Positions 43,339 to 53,103 of a DNA stretch of 64,000 bases are shown here, piece after piece. Below the pieces are notes generated by a model. That model did not search any database and was not told the DNA's origin. It saw nothing but the letters and a program-made list of their open reading frames with translations. The translations under genes and the position numbers were made by a program. Numbering within the stretch: position 1 is the stretch's first letter; each line of letters begins with the position of its first letter. Origin of the DNA: an uncultured Paraburkholderia sp. (lineage in GTDB: Bacteria; Pseudomonadota; Gammaproteobacteria; Burkholderiales; Burkholderiaceae). The stretch spans positions 16,662 through 80,661 of the forward strand of contig CALNWS010000008.1 of assembly GCA_940747215.1 (NCBI GenBank). Direction: 5' to 3'.

Positions 43339-44325
43339 ATGAAACTTGCCACGCTGAAGGACGACGGCACGCGCGACGGTCAGCTGATCGTCGTTTCCCG
43401 CGATCTGCAAACCGCGGCGATTGCCGACGCAATCGCGCCCACGCTGCAACGCGTGCTCGACGACTGGGCCTTCTACGCGCCGCAACTCAACGACCTCTAC
43501 GAGGCGCTCAACCAAGGCCGCGCCCGCAACACCTTTTCATTCGACGCGAAGGAATGCATGGCGCCACTGCCGCGTGCATTCCAGTGGGCGGACGGCTCGC
43601 CGTACGTGAATCACGTCGAACTCGTGCGGCGTGCGCGCGGCGCCGAGATGCCGCCGGAATTCTGGACCGATCCGCTGATGTACCAGGGTGGCAGCGACGA
43701 CTTCACCGGTCCGAAAGACGACGTGACGTGCGCGTCCGAAGCGTTCGGTATCGACTTCGAGGCGGAAGTCGCGGTGATCACCGGCGACGTACCGATGAGC
43801 GTGACGCCCGAACAGGCGCTTCGAAGCGTGCGCTTCGTCACGCTCGTGAACGACGTCTCGCTGCGCAATCTGATTCCGGCCGAACTCGCGAAGGGGTTCG
43901 GCTTTTTCCAGAGCAAGCCGGCTACCTCGTTTGCGCCGGTCGCCGTCACGCCCGACGAACTCGGCGAGCACTGGCGCGAAGGCCGCGTGCATCGACCGAT
44001 GATCGTCCACTGGAACGGCAAGAAAGTCGGCCAGCCGGATGCAGGCACCGACATGGTGTTTCATTTCGGCCAGTTGATCGCGCACGCGGCGAAAACGCGT
44101 AATCTGCGCGCGGGCTCGATCGTGGGTTCGGGCACGGTGTCGAACAAGGACGCGAAGCGCGGCTACTGCTGTATCGCCGAGAAGCGTTGCCTCGAAACGA
44201 TCGAACACGGCGCGCCGCAAACCGAATTCATGAAGTACGGCTACACCGTGGTAATCGAAATGTTCGATGAAGCGGGCAAGTCGATTTTCGGTTCGATCGA
44301 CCAGAGCATCACGCCGCTCGAATGA
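43339..44325 (+). CDS. Fumarylacetoacetate hydrolase family protein
   Basis: 328 residues. ATG at 43339. FAH-type metal-dependent C-C hydrolase: metal ligands in the EAFGIDFEAEVAVITGDVP region, LVNDVSLRNLIPAELAKGF, SKPATSFAPVAVTPDELG and GSGTVSNKDAKRGYCCIAEK. It probably cleaves fumarylacetoacetate or a related acylpyruvate at the end of aromatic amino acid breakdown. Genes that usually follow (maleylacetoacetate isomerase) are absent because a deletion junction lies just downstream. Intact. Confidence 0.88.
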   Translation: MKLATLKDDGTRDGQLIVVSRDLQTAAIADAIAPTLQRVLDDWAFYAPQLNDLYEALNQGRARNTFSFDAKECMAPLPRAFQWADGSPYVNHVELVRRARGAEMPPEFWTDPLMYQGGSDDFTGPKDDVTCASEAFGIDFEAEVAVITGDVPMSVTPEQALRSVRFVTLVNDVSLRNLIPAELAKGFGFFQSKPATSFAPVAVTPDELGEHWREGRVHRPMIVHWNGKKVGQPDAGTDMVFHFGQLIAHAAKTRNLRAGSIVGSGTVSNKDAKRGYCCIAEKRCLETIEHGAPQTEFMKYGYTVVIEMFDEAGKSIFGSIDQSITPLE

Positions 44326-44406
44326 TGCAACGGAGGTCCGAGGCGGCGCCTCGTCCAGCTTTCAGAAGGGTTTCGCCCGATGCCGATGCCGGCGTGCGCC
44401 GCTACA

Positions 44407-45354
44407 CTGACTGGCGGCCTCGCTCGGTATTCCCGCGCGTGACACGGCTACCCTATTGCCGAAACAGATCGGCGGCCAGAAAGTCGAATACATCGTGCTC
44501 GACGACGCTTCCGACACCACCCAGGCCGTGTAGGACACGAAGAAGCTGATCTCGGAGAGTCACGTCGACGCGATCATCGGTTCGTCGATCACGCCGAACT
44601 CGCTCGCGATGATCGACGTGGTCGCGGAAGGCGAGACGCCGCAAACGGACGCGATGATGGCCTCCGCCATCGCCGAGCACGCCAGTTCGCACAACGTCAA
44701 AACGATGGCGTTCATCGGCCAGGCCGACGCGCTCGGCGAAACGTTCTACGCGGAAGTCGCGAAGTTCGCGCAACTGCATCACATCAACATGGTGGCGAGC
44801 GAGCGCTTCAACCGAACGGATCCGAGCGTCACCGGCCAAGGTGTTGAAAATCCTCGCGACGCATGACGCGGTCGTGGTGGGCGCAGCCGGCACGCCCGCC
44901 GCGCTGCCGCCGAAAACGCTTCGGGAACGCGGCTACAAAGGCTTGATCTATCACAATCATGGCGTGAGCAATAACGACTTCCTGCGCGTGTGCGGCGCCG
45001 ATTGCAATGGCACGTTCCTGTCCGCGAGCCCGGTGCTGGTGGCGTCTCAACTGCCGGCGGATAATCCGGCGAAGCGTTGCGCGGGCCCGGCAACGTGACG
45101 GCGTTCGGCTCGGCTCGTACACGTGGGACGCCGGCATGCTGCTCAACCACGCCGTGCCGATCGCGTTGAAGGGCGGCGCGCCGGGCACGCCGGAATTCCG
45201 CCGCGCGCTGCGCGACGCGCTCGAAGCCACACGCGGTCTCCCGGACACTAACGGCGTCGTCAACATGAGCGCCACGGATCACCTCGGCCTCGATCAACGC
45301 GCACGCGTGATGGTCGAGATCAACAACGGCAAGTGGGTTTATCAGCCGCGCTGA
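44407..45354 (+). pseudogene. Branched-chain amino acid ABC binding protein, truncated
   Basis: LivK-type receptor relic. It begins abruptly at about 44407 with ASLGIPARDTATLLPKQIGG, lacking start and signal peptide, 80 bases after the FAH gene. A TAG lies at 44531-44533. IGSSITPNSLAMIDVVAEGE is followed directly by TDAMMASAIAEHAS, missing about 25-30 residues between. An indel near 44838 moves to KILATHDAVVVGAAGTPAALP, and another near 45078 to GNVTAFGSYTWDAGMLLNHA. It ends KWVYQPR. Heavily degraded. Confidence 0.82.
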
Positions 45355-45429
45355 GCATCGCGCGCGACGGCCGCCTTGCACGGTTTCACTGCATGACAGA
45401 CACATCGACTTCGTCACGGATTGCTCATC

Positions 45430-46360
45430 ATGTCTCAGGCACCGCATAACACCCCAGGCACACCCGGCACCCACAGCAACGACGCGTTTTACGCGCACTA
45501 CCAGTCGCTCCGGTTGCATCGTCATCCGCATGGCGTGCTTGAAATCGTGATGAGCGGCGAGGGCGCGAACCGCAGCGGCCTCGCCACGGCAAACGCGCGC
45601 ATGCATTTCGAACTCGCGGAAATCTGGCGCGACGTCGACCCGTGATCCTGAGACACGCGTCGCGATCATTCGCAGCGAAGGCAAGGGCTTTTCGGCGGGC
45701 GGCGATCTGCAACCCGTCGAAGACATGGCGACAGATTTCGACGTGCGCGCGCGTGTGTGGCGCGAGGCGCGCGATCTCGTCTAAAACGTGATCAATTGCA
45801 GCAAGCCGGTGGTGCGGCCATGCACGGGCCGGCGGTCGGCGCGGGGCTGATCGCCGGATTGCTCGCGGATATTTTGATCGCGACGAAAACCGCGCGCATC
45901 ATCGACGGTCATACGCGCTTGGGCGTCGCCGCCGGCGATCATGCGGCGATTGTCTGGCCGCTTCTGTGCGGCATGGCGAAGGCCAAGTATTACCTGATGC
46001 TCTGCGAGCCCGTGAGTGGCGAGGAAGCGGAACGGATCGGCCTCGTTTCGCTTGCCGTCGACGAAAGCGAACTGATACCGAAGGCGTTCGAGATCGCGCA
46101 GAAGCTTGCGAACAGATCGCAGACGGCAATCCGCTGGACCAAGTACGCGTTGAACAACTGGCTGCGCTCGGTGGGCCCGGTGTTCGATACGTCGCTTGCG
46201 CTCGAATTCATGGGCTTTTGCGGGGCCTGACGTGCGCGAAGGCGTGAACTCGTTGCGCGCGCGGCGCGCGCCGGATTTCGGTGGCGCCGATCCGTGGCGC
46301 GGCGAGCCGCACAAGCCGGCGAGCGGCGGGGACTGGAAGCCGTCGGACGACGGTGCCTGA
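45430..46360 (+). pseudogene. Enoyl-CoA hydratase/isomerase family protein
   Basis: Crotonase-fold enzyme. ATG at 45430. TGA at 45643-45645 follows [28 protein letters not shown] holds the oxyanion-hole GGDL motif in another frame. TAA at 45782 interrupts [14 protein letters not shown], followed by [20 protein letters not shown] (second oxyanion loop), [20 protein letters not shown] and DVREGVNSLRARRAPDF after an indel near 46228. Stop at 46358-46360. Two stops and about three indels. Confidence 0.87.
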
Positions 46361-46555
46361 GTGACCGCTTAAGTCGGCGCTTGAGTTCGCGCTTAAGTCC
46401 ATGCTTGGCCCGCCGCGTGGGATTCGCGTATAAGGCGGCGTATACGTCGTGACGGCTCGGCCGTTGTCGCGACGCGAGCATCGCACACGGTATGATCGAA
46501 CGAGACGCGCGCGGCACGGCGCTCACTCTACTTTTTCAGCAGCGAGGCGATAAGC

Positions 46556-47353
46556 ATGACCGACACACCCGACTCCACGCCGCCGTTTCCCGGCTTCCCC
46601 GGCTTCCCGCCCGCTGAAATGCTCGAACGCATGTGGGGCATGATGCGGCTCTCGCCATTCGGTTCCGCTTTTCCCAGCGCGCAACCGGCGGCGGGCTTCG
46701 GGCCGTCGCTTTCGATGATGTCCGACATGATGGCGCCGCTCACAAACGTCGAGGAAATCGACAAGCGCATCACCGACATGCGTGCCGTCGAGCAATGGCT
46801 GAAGCTGAATCTGAGCATGTTGCAGTCGGCGATTCAGGCGCTCGAAGTGCAGCGCGCGACGCTCGCCACGCTGCGCGCGTTCGGCGCATTCGCGCAGCAG
46901 TCGATGTCGCAGCCGTCGGCGGCGGCCGAATCGGGCACGGCGGGATCGTCACCTTTGAGCGGCTGGCCACATACGCCGGCGGCGAGCGTGCCGCCGTCCG
47001 CTGAGCCGGAACCCAAAGACGACGACAAGCAGGCCGATGCCGCCGCCACGCCTCCGTTCGACGCATCCGCGTGGTGGAATCTGTTGCAAACGCAATTCAA
47101 CCAGATCGTCCAGTTCGCGATGACTCAGCCCGGCGTTGCAGCGGCGACCGCGGGCGGCGGCACGCAATCTGCGACCGGTGCGGAACCTGAAGCGGGCGAA
47201 GCTGCCGAAATGGGTGAGTCGTCCGGAAGCGCTTCATCCGGCGAAGCAGCGTCGACACGGTGTCCGTCTGCGGAACCGGCTGCAAAACGCGCATCGTCTA
47301 CAACGAAGCGCACAAGCAGCATGACCGCGCGTACGGCAAAAAAATCGCTGTAA
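46556..47353 (+). CDS. phaM: PhaM-like PHA granule regulatory protein
   Basis: 265 residues. PhaM activates PHB synthase and links granules to DNA. The N-terminal half has a Pro/Phe-rich start (PPFPGFPGFPPAEMLERMWG) and a helical core (NVEEIDKRITDMRAVEQWLK). A Pro/Ala linker and an AWWNLLQTQFNQIVQFAM helix follow, then a basic Lys/Arg/Ser/Thr tail suited to DNA contact. No damage seen. Together with intact phaA it suggests PHB metabolism is kept. Family call rests on architecture. Confidence 0.78.
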   Translation: MTDTPDSTPPFPGFPGFPPAEMLERMWGMMRLSPFGSAFPSAQPAAGFGPSLSMMSDMMAPLTNVEEIDKRITDMRAVEQWLKLNLSMLQSAIQALEVQRATLATLRAFGAFAQQSMSQPSAAAESGTAGSSPLSGWPHTPAASVPPSAEPEPKDDDKQADAAATPPFDASAWWNLLQTQFNQIVQFAMTQPGVAAATAGGGTQSATGAEPEAGEAAEMGESSGSASSGEAASTRCPSAEPAAKRASSTTKRTSSMTARTAKKSL

Positions 47354-47955
47354 CGCTAGGAAAGAATGTGGACCTTCAGCACATGTTGCGTGTGCGCCGC
47401 GCAACGCCTGAGCGTTTCCGGTTGGCGGAAATGTCAGGTGTCATGGTTTTGACGCCGATGGTCGGCGTCACTTCGCGCGTCGGCAAGTATGCCGCGCGGG
47501 TTGAAGCAGGTCAACCGGGCACCGGAATTGCGGCTGCCAGATGGAGGGTTCTGCTAGGTTAGCGTGCTATCATTGTGTAGTATCTTGACTTTTGGGCGTG
47601 CGCTGAAAACAACCAATTCTAGCTGTCCTTGTTCCGCCGGTACAACCGGCGGAGGGCTGGAAGGTGCGGTTTTCATCGCAAACTGGCTCGACCTCAGGCA
47701 TAGGGTATCCTCACCCACGGTTGGCCGCACGGCGCGTAATTCTGTTATGGGTGTCTGTTACGGGTGCCCGTGCAGAATGCCCGGACTTCTTTGCTTTCCG
47801 GGGTGCCTCCAGGCAGCCGATTACCGCGTAAAATTCAATGTTTGGCCGGTTTTCCGGGCGGGCAAATGCGAACGGCGCGTGCCGTTCGTTACATGCAACG
47901 TGCAACACATAGTTGTTAAAGACACACACAGTATGCGCAGAACAGGGGTGGGACT
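47354..47955. other. 600-bp region without a supported gene
   Basis: Between phaM and the ferritin-like gene. Open frames exist but lack homology or consistent codon bias. A near-perfect palindrome (TCCGCCGGT, AC, AACCGGCGGA) lies at about 47636-47656. The final 70 bases should hold the promoter and a GGGGTGGGA leader of the next gene. It may be the residue of a deleted gene. Confidence 0.4.
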
Positions 47956-48828
47956 ATGAACACCATGCTTTATCCGGAACTTTATAAATCGCTCGAATCC
48001 GTTCGATGGGACATGGAGAAAGACATTCCTTGGGACAAGTTCGATGCATCGCTCTTGACCGACGAGCAGGTTGCGACGATCAAGATGAATGCGATCACCG
48101 AATGGTCGGCGCTGCCCGCCACGGAAATGTTTCTTCGTGACAACCATCACGACAGCGATTTCTCCGCATTCGTGAGCGTGTGGTTCTTCGAAGAACAAAA
48201 GCATTCGCTGGTGCTGATGGAATATCTGCGCCGCTTCAAGCCGGAAATGTGCCCGACGGAAGAAGAGCTGCACGCCGTGCGCTTCGAATTCGATCCGGCT
48301 CCGCCGCTCGAAACGCTGATGCTCCACTTCTGCGGCGAAATTCGCCTGAATCACTGGTATCGCCGTGCAGCCGAATGGCACACCGAGCCGGTCATCAAGC
48401 ACATTTACGAAACCATTTCGCGCGACGAAGCGCGTCATGGCGGCGCGTATCTGCGCTACATGAAGAAAGCCATGTCGCAAACCGGCGACATCGCCCGTGC
48501 TGCGTTCGCGAGGATCGGTGTCCTGATGGCATCGGCGCGCCGCACGGAAAAGCCGCTGCATCCCACGAATCTGCATGTCAACCAAGCGCTCTTCCCGCGC
48601 GACACGATTCAGTCGCGTCTGCCCGATCCGGAATGGCTCGAGCGCTGGCTCGACGAACAGATCCGTTTCGACGACGGCTGGGAAAAGAAGGTGGTCGAAC
48701 GGATTCTGCACAACCTGTCGCTGCTGTTCGAACGCACGTTCAACACCGTTCAGGAACTGAACCGCTATCGTAAGGAAGTGGTGACGCGTTTGCAGGCGGA
48801 TCAGAAGTTGGCTGAACAACCCGCTTGA
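47956..48828 (+). CDS. Ferritin-like di-iron protein
   Basis: 290 residues, intact. Two helix pairs carry candidate di-iron ligands: WFFEEQKHSLVLMEYL (EExxH) and ISRDEARHGGAYLRYM (DExRH), with E60 (ITEWSALPATEMF) upstream. The pattern resembles acyl-ACP desaturase/ferritin-like proteins of proteobacteria. The reaction is not established, with oxidation of a lipid or a storage role possible. Strong conservation through 870 bases in this window implies that it is still needed. Confidence 0.82.
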   Translation: MNTMLYPELYKSLESVRWDMEKDIPWDKFDASLLTDEQVATIKMNAITEWSALPATEMFLRDNHHDSDFSAFVSVWFFEEQKHSLVLMEYLRRFKPEMCPTEEELHAVRFEFDPAPPLETLMLHFCGEIRLNHWYRRAAEWHTEPVIKHIYETISRDEARHGGAYLRYMKKAMSQTGDIARAAFARIGVLMASARRTEKPLHPTNLHVNQALFPRDTIQSRLPDPEWLERWLDEQIRFDDGWEKKVVERILHNLSLLFERTFNTVQELNRYRKEVVTRLQADQKLAEQPA

Positions 48829-48897
48829 CGCACAACGTTTCAGGGCGCGTGTCTCGAGCGCTTATCGTGAACCGGTGAACGACAGCAAATGAACAGT

Positions 48898-48932
48898 AAA
48901 AAGGCCCGGCAAAGTTTGCCGGGCCTTTTTTG
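48898..48932 (+). terminator. Terminator after the ferritin-like gene
   Basis: GGCCCGGCAAA and TTTGCCGGGCC form an 11-bp stem flanked by A and T runs, 70 bases after the stop codon. Confidence 0.85.
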
Positions 48933-48988
48933 TTTCAAGATGCAACGCAGCGTGTATCGTGGCGGCATTCTCTTTCGGCAAGACACTC

Positions 48989-49471
48989 ATGGCAGCACAT
49001 TTCGAACGCAAGATTTTTACGCGCGATGCACTGGCGCAACTTCGTCCTTCGTTGAAGGCACCGGTGGTATTCACGAACGGTGTCTTCGACATCCTGCATC
49101 GCGGGCACGTCACGTATCTCGCCGACACCAAAGCGCTGGGCGCGTATCTAATCGTCGGCGTGAATAGCGATGAGTCGGTGCGCATGCTCGGCAAGGGTGA
49201 CGACCGCCCCATCAACGACGAAGCCGATCGCATGGCGCTGCTCGCGGCGCTGGAAAGCGTGGACTACGTAGTGTGCTTCGGCGAGAAAACGCCGGTCGAT
49301 CTGATCACAGCGCTGCGGCCGGACGTGCTCGTGAAAGGCGGCAACTACGACATGGACGTGTTGCCGGAATCGGCGATCGTGCGCGGCTGGGGCGGCAAGG
49401 CGTTCGCCATTCCGTTCGAACACGATCGCTCGACCACCGCGCTTCTGAAGAAAGTCCGTACCCAGAGCTGA
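48989..49471 (+). CDS. rfaE2: D-glycero-beta-D-manno-heptose 1-phosphate adenylyltransferase
   Basis: 160 residues from the ATG at 48989. Nucleotidyltransferase domain alone (HldE C-terminal half/HldC type), activating heptose for LPS inner core. Signature VFTNGVFDILHRGHVTYL contains HxGH, and DRSTTALLKKVR is the C-terminal nucleotide motif. Stand-alone organisation is usual in Burkholderia. Undamaged. Confidence 0.92.
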   Translation: MAAHFERKIFTRDALAQLRPSLKAPVVFTNGVFDILHRGHVTYLADTKALGAYLIVGVNSDESVRMLGKGDDRPINDEADRMALLAALESVDYVVCFGEKTPVDLITALRPDVLVKGGNYDMDVLPESAIVRGWGGKAFAIPFEHDRSTTALLKKVRTQS

Positions 49472-49561
49472 TCCTCACCGCCGCGTGGTTCATGCAGGAG
49501 GCTCATACAGGCACACTGCACGAGCGGTCATGGATAAACCGCGCAGGCTCATACCTGCCGC

Positions 49562-49801
49562 TTACTGCGGCAACGACGAAGCCGCGATCGGCGCGGACGG
49601 CGCCGGTCCGCCTACCACCGCCTGATCGGCGGCTTCTGTTGAAGTAACGGGCTGCACCTTCAGCGTTTCCGGATAAATCTGCCGGTTCAGATGATTAGGC
49701 TCGCGTCCGCCCGCAGTCGTCGTCGGGCCGAACACGCCGCGCACCGCGACGAATGCCAGCAGATTGGCAAGAAACAATATGGCGATCAGCCAGCGCGGCA
49801 T
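49562..49801 (-). CDS. Small membrane-anchored hypothetical protein
   Basis: 79 residues. One N-terminal membrane helix (WLIAILFLANLLAFVAVRGV) with few preceding residues, then a polar tail (REPNHLNRQIYPETLKVQPV, GGPAPSAPIAASSLPQ). It follows coaX by 36 bases on the same strand, probably in one birA-coaX operon, an arrangement I associate with Burkholderia. Function unknown. It could be a truncated form of a longer SPOR-type protein. Confidence 0.6.
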   Translation of the reverse strand: MPRWLIAILFLANLLAFVAVRGVFGPTTTAGGREPNHLNRQIYPETLKVQPVTSTEAADQAVVGGPAPSAPIAASSLPQ

Positions 49802-49837
49802 GATTCTTTTTCTGTCCAGAAGTTGGCCCGCGTATTT

Positions 49838-50725
49838 TTATGGCCGCGTTTCCGGCACAGCACCGTCTTCCCTCAGATGCCCGGCGGCGATCAACGCCAA
49901 GCCTGACAGCACCAGCGAATCGTGGCGGGTATGCGGCACTTTGAGCGCGCTCGCTACTTCGTCCACTGCGCCGCCGCTCACCACGAGCCGCACGGGAACT
50001 TGCCATTCGTCCTGCAGATCGCGCCACATGCGTTCGATCAGCCCCGCCTGCGCGAGCGTGCATCCCGCCGACAACGAACGCGGCGTATCCGTCGCGAAAA
50101 AGGGGCCTTTGCGTCTTGCGGCCGCTGTGCTATCGGCGCCATCAGCGCCACTTGCGGCATCTGCACCACGCGCGCCCTTTTCACCATTGGCATTCAGCAG
50201 CCCGCGCGCCGCGCTCGCGTCGAGCGTGGGCAACTGCACCGTGTGCTCGCCGAGCGAGCGCATCATCAGCGTCCAGCCCGGCGCAATCAGACCGCCGACG
50301 AACCGACCGTCCGCCCGCAGCGCTTCGAGCGTGGTGGCCGTGCCAAAAGTCGCGATCAGCAGATGCTCGCCGGGAAACGCCGCATGCGCGCCGATCATGC
50401 CTGCCCAGCGGTCGCTGCCGAGCGCATGCGGCGTGGTGTAGCTGTTCGTCACGCCGCCTTGCTGCGCGCACGCACGAATCGTGGTGTGCGGCAACTGCGG
50501 CCAGCGCGCCTCGAGCAGCGACGCGATATGCGCCGCGGCAGCCACACCGGCGACATTCGAAAGCCACGCGCCGCGCGGCGTCGGCAGATTGGCCCACGCC
50601 GGCTGGTCGGCGCTTTCGTGCACGAGCGCGCCGGACGCAATCTGTGTGCCGTCCGCCTGAACCAGCGCCCACTTGATGCGGCTATTCCCCGCGTCGATCA
50701 GAAGATCGGGCGCACCGCTCGTCAT
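49838..50725 (-). CDS. coaX: Type III pantothenate kinase
   Basis: First step of coenzyme A synthesis. 295 residues from the ATG at 50725, overlapping the birA stop by ATGA. ASKHA-fold motifs: [15 protein letters not shown] (phosphate 1), [17 protein letters not shown] with [17 protein letters not shown] and [13 protein letters not shown] low-complexity Gly/Ala/Asp insert (about 190-215) before [10 protein letters not shown] makes it longer than average. Intact. Confidence 0.93.
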   Translation of the reverse strand: MTSGAPDLLIDAGNSRIKWALVQADGTQIASGALVHESADQPAWANLPTPRGAWLSNVAGVAAAAHIASLLEARWPQLPHTTIRACAQQGGVTNSYTTPHALGSDRWAGMIGAHAAFPGEHLLIATFGTATTLEALRADGRFVGGLIAPGWTLMMRSLGEHTVQLPTLDASAARGLLNANGEKGARGADAASGADGADSTAAARRKGPFFATDTPRSLSAGCTLAQAGLIERMWRDLQDEWQVPVRLVVSGGAVDEVASALKVPHTRHDSLVLSGLALIAAGHLREDGAVPETRP

Positions 50726-51636
50726 GCAGCACCGTCGGCGAGACGCAGCGATACGTCGCCGGTGGAAATGGCCTGACGTCCCGACGGTGTGTCGAGCAGC
50801 AACTGGCCGCACTCGTCCACGCCAGCCGCCACGCCGCGTGCGATTTCCTCAAGGCCCTGTTTCAGCAGCACGACTTCGCGGCCCGCGTACGCATGCAACG
50901 CGTTCCAGCGCGGCTGGAACGACGCGAAGCCCTCAGCGCCGAAGCGCAGCAGCGCCGGTTCCAGCGCGTTCAGTTCGGCGGCGAGCGTGTCGGTGAGATT
51001 GGCGTTGGGCATCGCGCGCTGCAGCGCGGTGGGCACCGTGCCGCGCGCCTGCGGCGGCGCACTGGCGTTCAGTTCGCCGACTTTCGCCGCGAGTTCGTCC
51101 GCGCCCTTCACGTTCGTGCCGATTCCGATCACCACCGCGCTTGCGTCTTCCTTGCTCCACGCGGTTTCGATCAGAATGCCCGCCAGCTTGTCGCCTTCGA
51201 GCAGCACGTCGTTCGGCCACTTCAGCGCGATCTGGCCGGGACCGGCAACCGGCAGCGAGCGCAGTCCGGCGACGAGCGCCACGCCCATGGCGAGACTCAG
51301 CCCTGCAAGGCCTTCGAGCGGACGCGGCAGCACGCACGCAACCGAAAACAGCAGCGCATTGCCCGGCTCCGCGTACCACGGCCGGTCGCGCCGGCCGCGG
51401 CCGGCGGTTTGCAGATACGCCACCCGCACGATCGGACGCGGCAGCGCGCTGGCCTTGCGCGGCAGCGCTTTCACGCGCGCTATCAGGTCGGCGTTGGTCG
51501 AGCCGGTTTCTTCGACGATTTCGATGGGCCAATCGTGCGCGTGCGGACCGAACAGCGTGACGGCGCGCTCGCGGTCGATGCGCCAGTCCGCCGCCGCTGG
51601 CGCCGGGGAGGGAGTCTTGGAAGCGTTCATGTTCAT
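50722..51636 (-). CDS. birA: Biotin-[acetyl-CoA-carboxylase] ligase
   Basis: Attaches biotin to carboxylase carrier proteins. ATG at 51636. No N-terminal DNA-binding domain, so it is a ligase only. Motifs: [34 protein letters not shown] (adenylate loop; many relatives have GRGRRGRxW) and [21 protein letters not shown]. About 304 residues, intact. Retained although bioB, bioD and bioF are destroyed, so biotin must come from outside. Confidence 0.93.
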   Translation of the reverse strand: MNMNASKTPSPAPAAADWRIDRERAVTLFGPHAHDWPIEIVEETGSTNADLIARVKALPRKASALPRPIVRVAYLQTAGRGRRDRPWYAEPGNALLFSVACVLPRPLEGLAGLSLAMGVALVAGLRSLPVAGPGQIALKWPNDVLLEGDKLAGILIETAWSKEDASAVVIGIGTNVKGADELAAKVGELNASAPPQARGTVPTALQRAMPNANLTDTLAAELNALEPALLRFGAEGFASFQPRWNALHAYAGREVVLLKQGLEEIARGVAAGVDECGQLLLDTPSGRQAISTGDVSLRLADGAA

Positions 51637-51702
51637 ATTATTGTAGCGACAGCGAACGCTGTGAGCCGATCCGCAGGGCCCGTTACGCACGCCTTCGCTA
51701 CA

Positions 51703-52772
51703 ATGGCCGCTAATCCGATAACCAGATTACCGCGATCCTTGAACTACGACACTCCGCCCGGCCTTGAAGTCGCGGCGGCAGGCAGCCAAGGCAAGATCGT
51801 CCAGCTCTCGGGCTAGTGGACGGCGCTCGCGCGCGAGCGCGCCACCGGGCACGTCATTTCGCTGTTGCGCTCGCTGATGGGCACCGAGGGAATCCGCCAG
51901 TGGGACCTATCGCGCATCGACCGGATGGATCACGTCGGCGGCCACAAGATGTGCCGCCGGACACGGCGCTCACCGACACGCATCGCGACATTTTCGAGCG
52001 CATCGCGTCGTTGCTCGACACCGCGCGCGACGCCGCCGAGCCGGTCGTCAGACTCGATCCGTTCACGCGCCTCGGGCTCGGCACCTTCTCGTTTTTCGAG
52101 CATCTGTACGACGGCGTGGGCATGCTCGGGCGCGTCGTGCTCGATCTGTTCTCGATCGTGCGCAAGCCGCAGCTCATGCCGTGGAAAGAAATTTCGGCAA
52201 ACGGCTATAACGCGGGTACGCAGGCGCGGCCGATCACCGCGCTCGTGGCACATCCACATCCGCTCTTTGGCGGCACGATGGACAACAAGGTCGCGCAGAC
52301 GCTCGCACGCACGCTCGTCCAGTTGAACTACGTGACGTATCGCGCGAATTTTCGCTGTGTCGGCGAAACGCAAGGTGAGCACGACGCCGGCATCGGCGAA
52401 CGCGACGATCTACGCGCCGTGCTCGATCACATGCGCGCAGAAGCCGGGCAGGGCGATCTGCCGCTCGTGCTGGCCGTTTTCTCGTTCGGCACTTTCGTGC
52501 TCTCGCACGTTGCGCAGAAGCTGCGCGAAGAAGGTCAGGCGATCGAACGAATGGTATTTGTCGGCACGGCGGCGAGCCGCTGGGAAGTCGCGCCCGTCCC
52601 TGAGAACACGCTCGTGATCCACGGCGAGACCGACGACACCGTTCCCATTCAATCCGTTTACGACTGGGCGCGACCGCAGGAATTGCCGGTGGTCGTGATT
52701 CCGGGGGCAGAGCATTTCCTGCATCGCAAGCTGCATATCCTGAAGTGGATCATCGTCGACGCATGGCGGTGA
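51703..52772 (+). pseudogene. mlaE-hydrolase chimera formed by deletion
   Basis: Starts as the MlaE-type lipid-ABC permease: ATG at 51703, LNYDTPPGLEVAAAGSQGK, TAG at 51814, WDLSRIDRMDHVGGHK, an indel near 51945, then HRDIFERIASLLDTA, FEHLYDGVGMLGRVVLDLFS and PWKEISANGYNAGTQARPITALV. At about 52245 it becomes an alpha/beta hydrolase: ALVAHPHPLFGGTMDNKVAQ, VLAVFSFGTFVLSHV (Ser), VIHGETDDTVPIQSV (Asp) and IPGAEHFLHRKL (His). The shared ALV at the joint suggests a short-homology deletion. The hydrolase half lacks its own start. Confidence 0.82.
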
Positions 52773-53103
52773 GCGGACACCTTGCAACGCGATTTTCAGC
52801 ATACAGGTACGCGCAAACGTTAATTATTCGCCACGTGTTGCGCAAAGTTGCCTGTTTAGCGCGCGTATAATGAGCGCTCTTTTTTGGGCGTAGCAAGGCC
52901 CATCCGGCAGTTCGCGCGTCGCGTAGCAGGCTGTACGCACGCAGCGGTACCGGGTTCAGGTCTTGCTGCGCGAACCGATCGCGTGGCCGGAAGTCTAATG
53001 AGTGCCGCGTCGCTTGTGTCAATCTCGCGGCAAATCGCTCGCCGACCGGCTCTTCCAACTCTGCGCATTGCGCGCGATGTTTTTACCTGCACGAATCGAC
53101 CCT
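52773..53103. other. Non-coding leader of dacC
   Basis: No gene supported. The segment 52805-52875 is less GC-rich (CGTTAATTATTCGCC, GCGTATAATGAGCGC), with TATAAT-like sequence near 52864 that may be the -10 of the dacC promoter. Confidence 0.4.
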
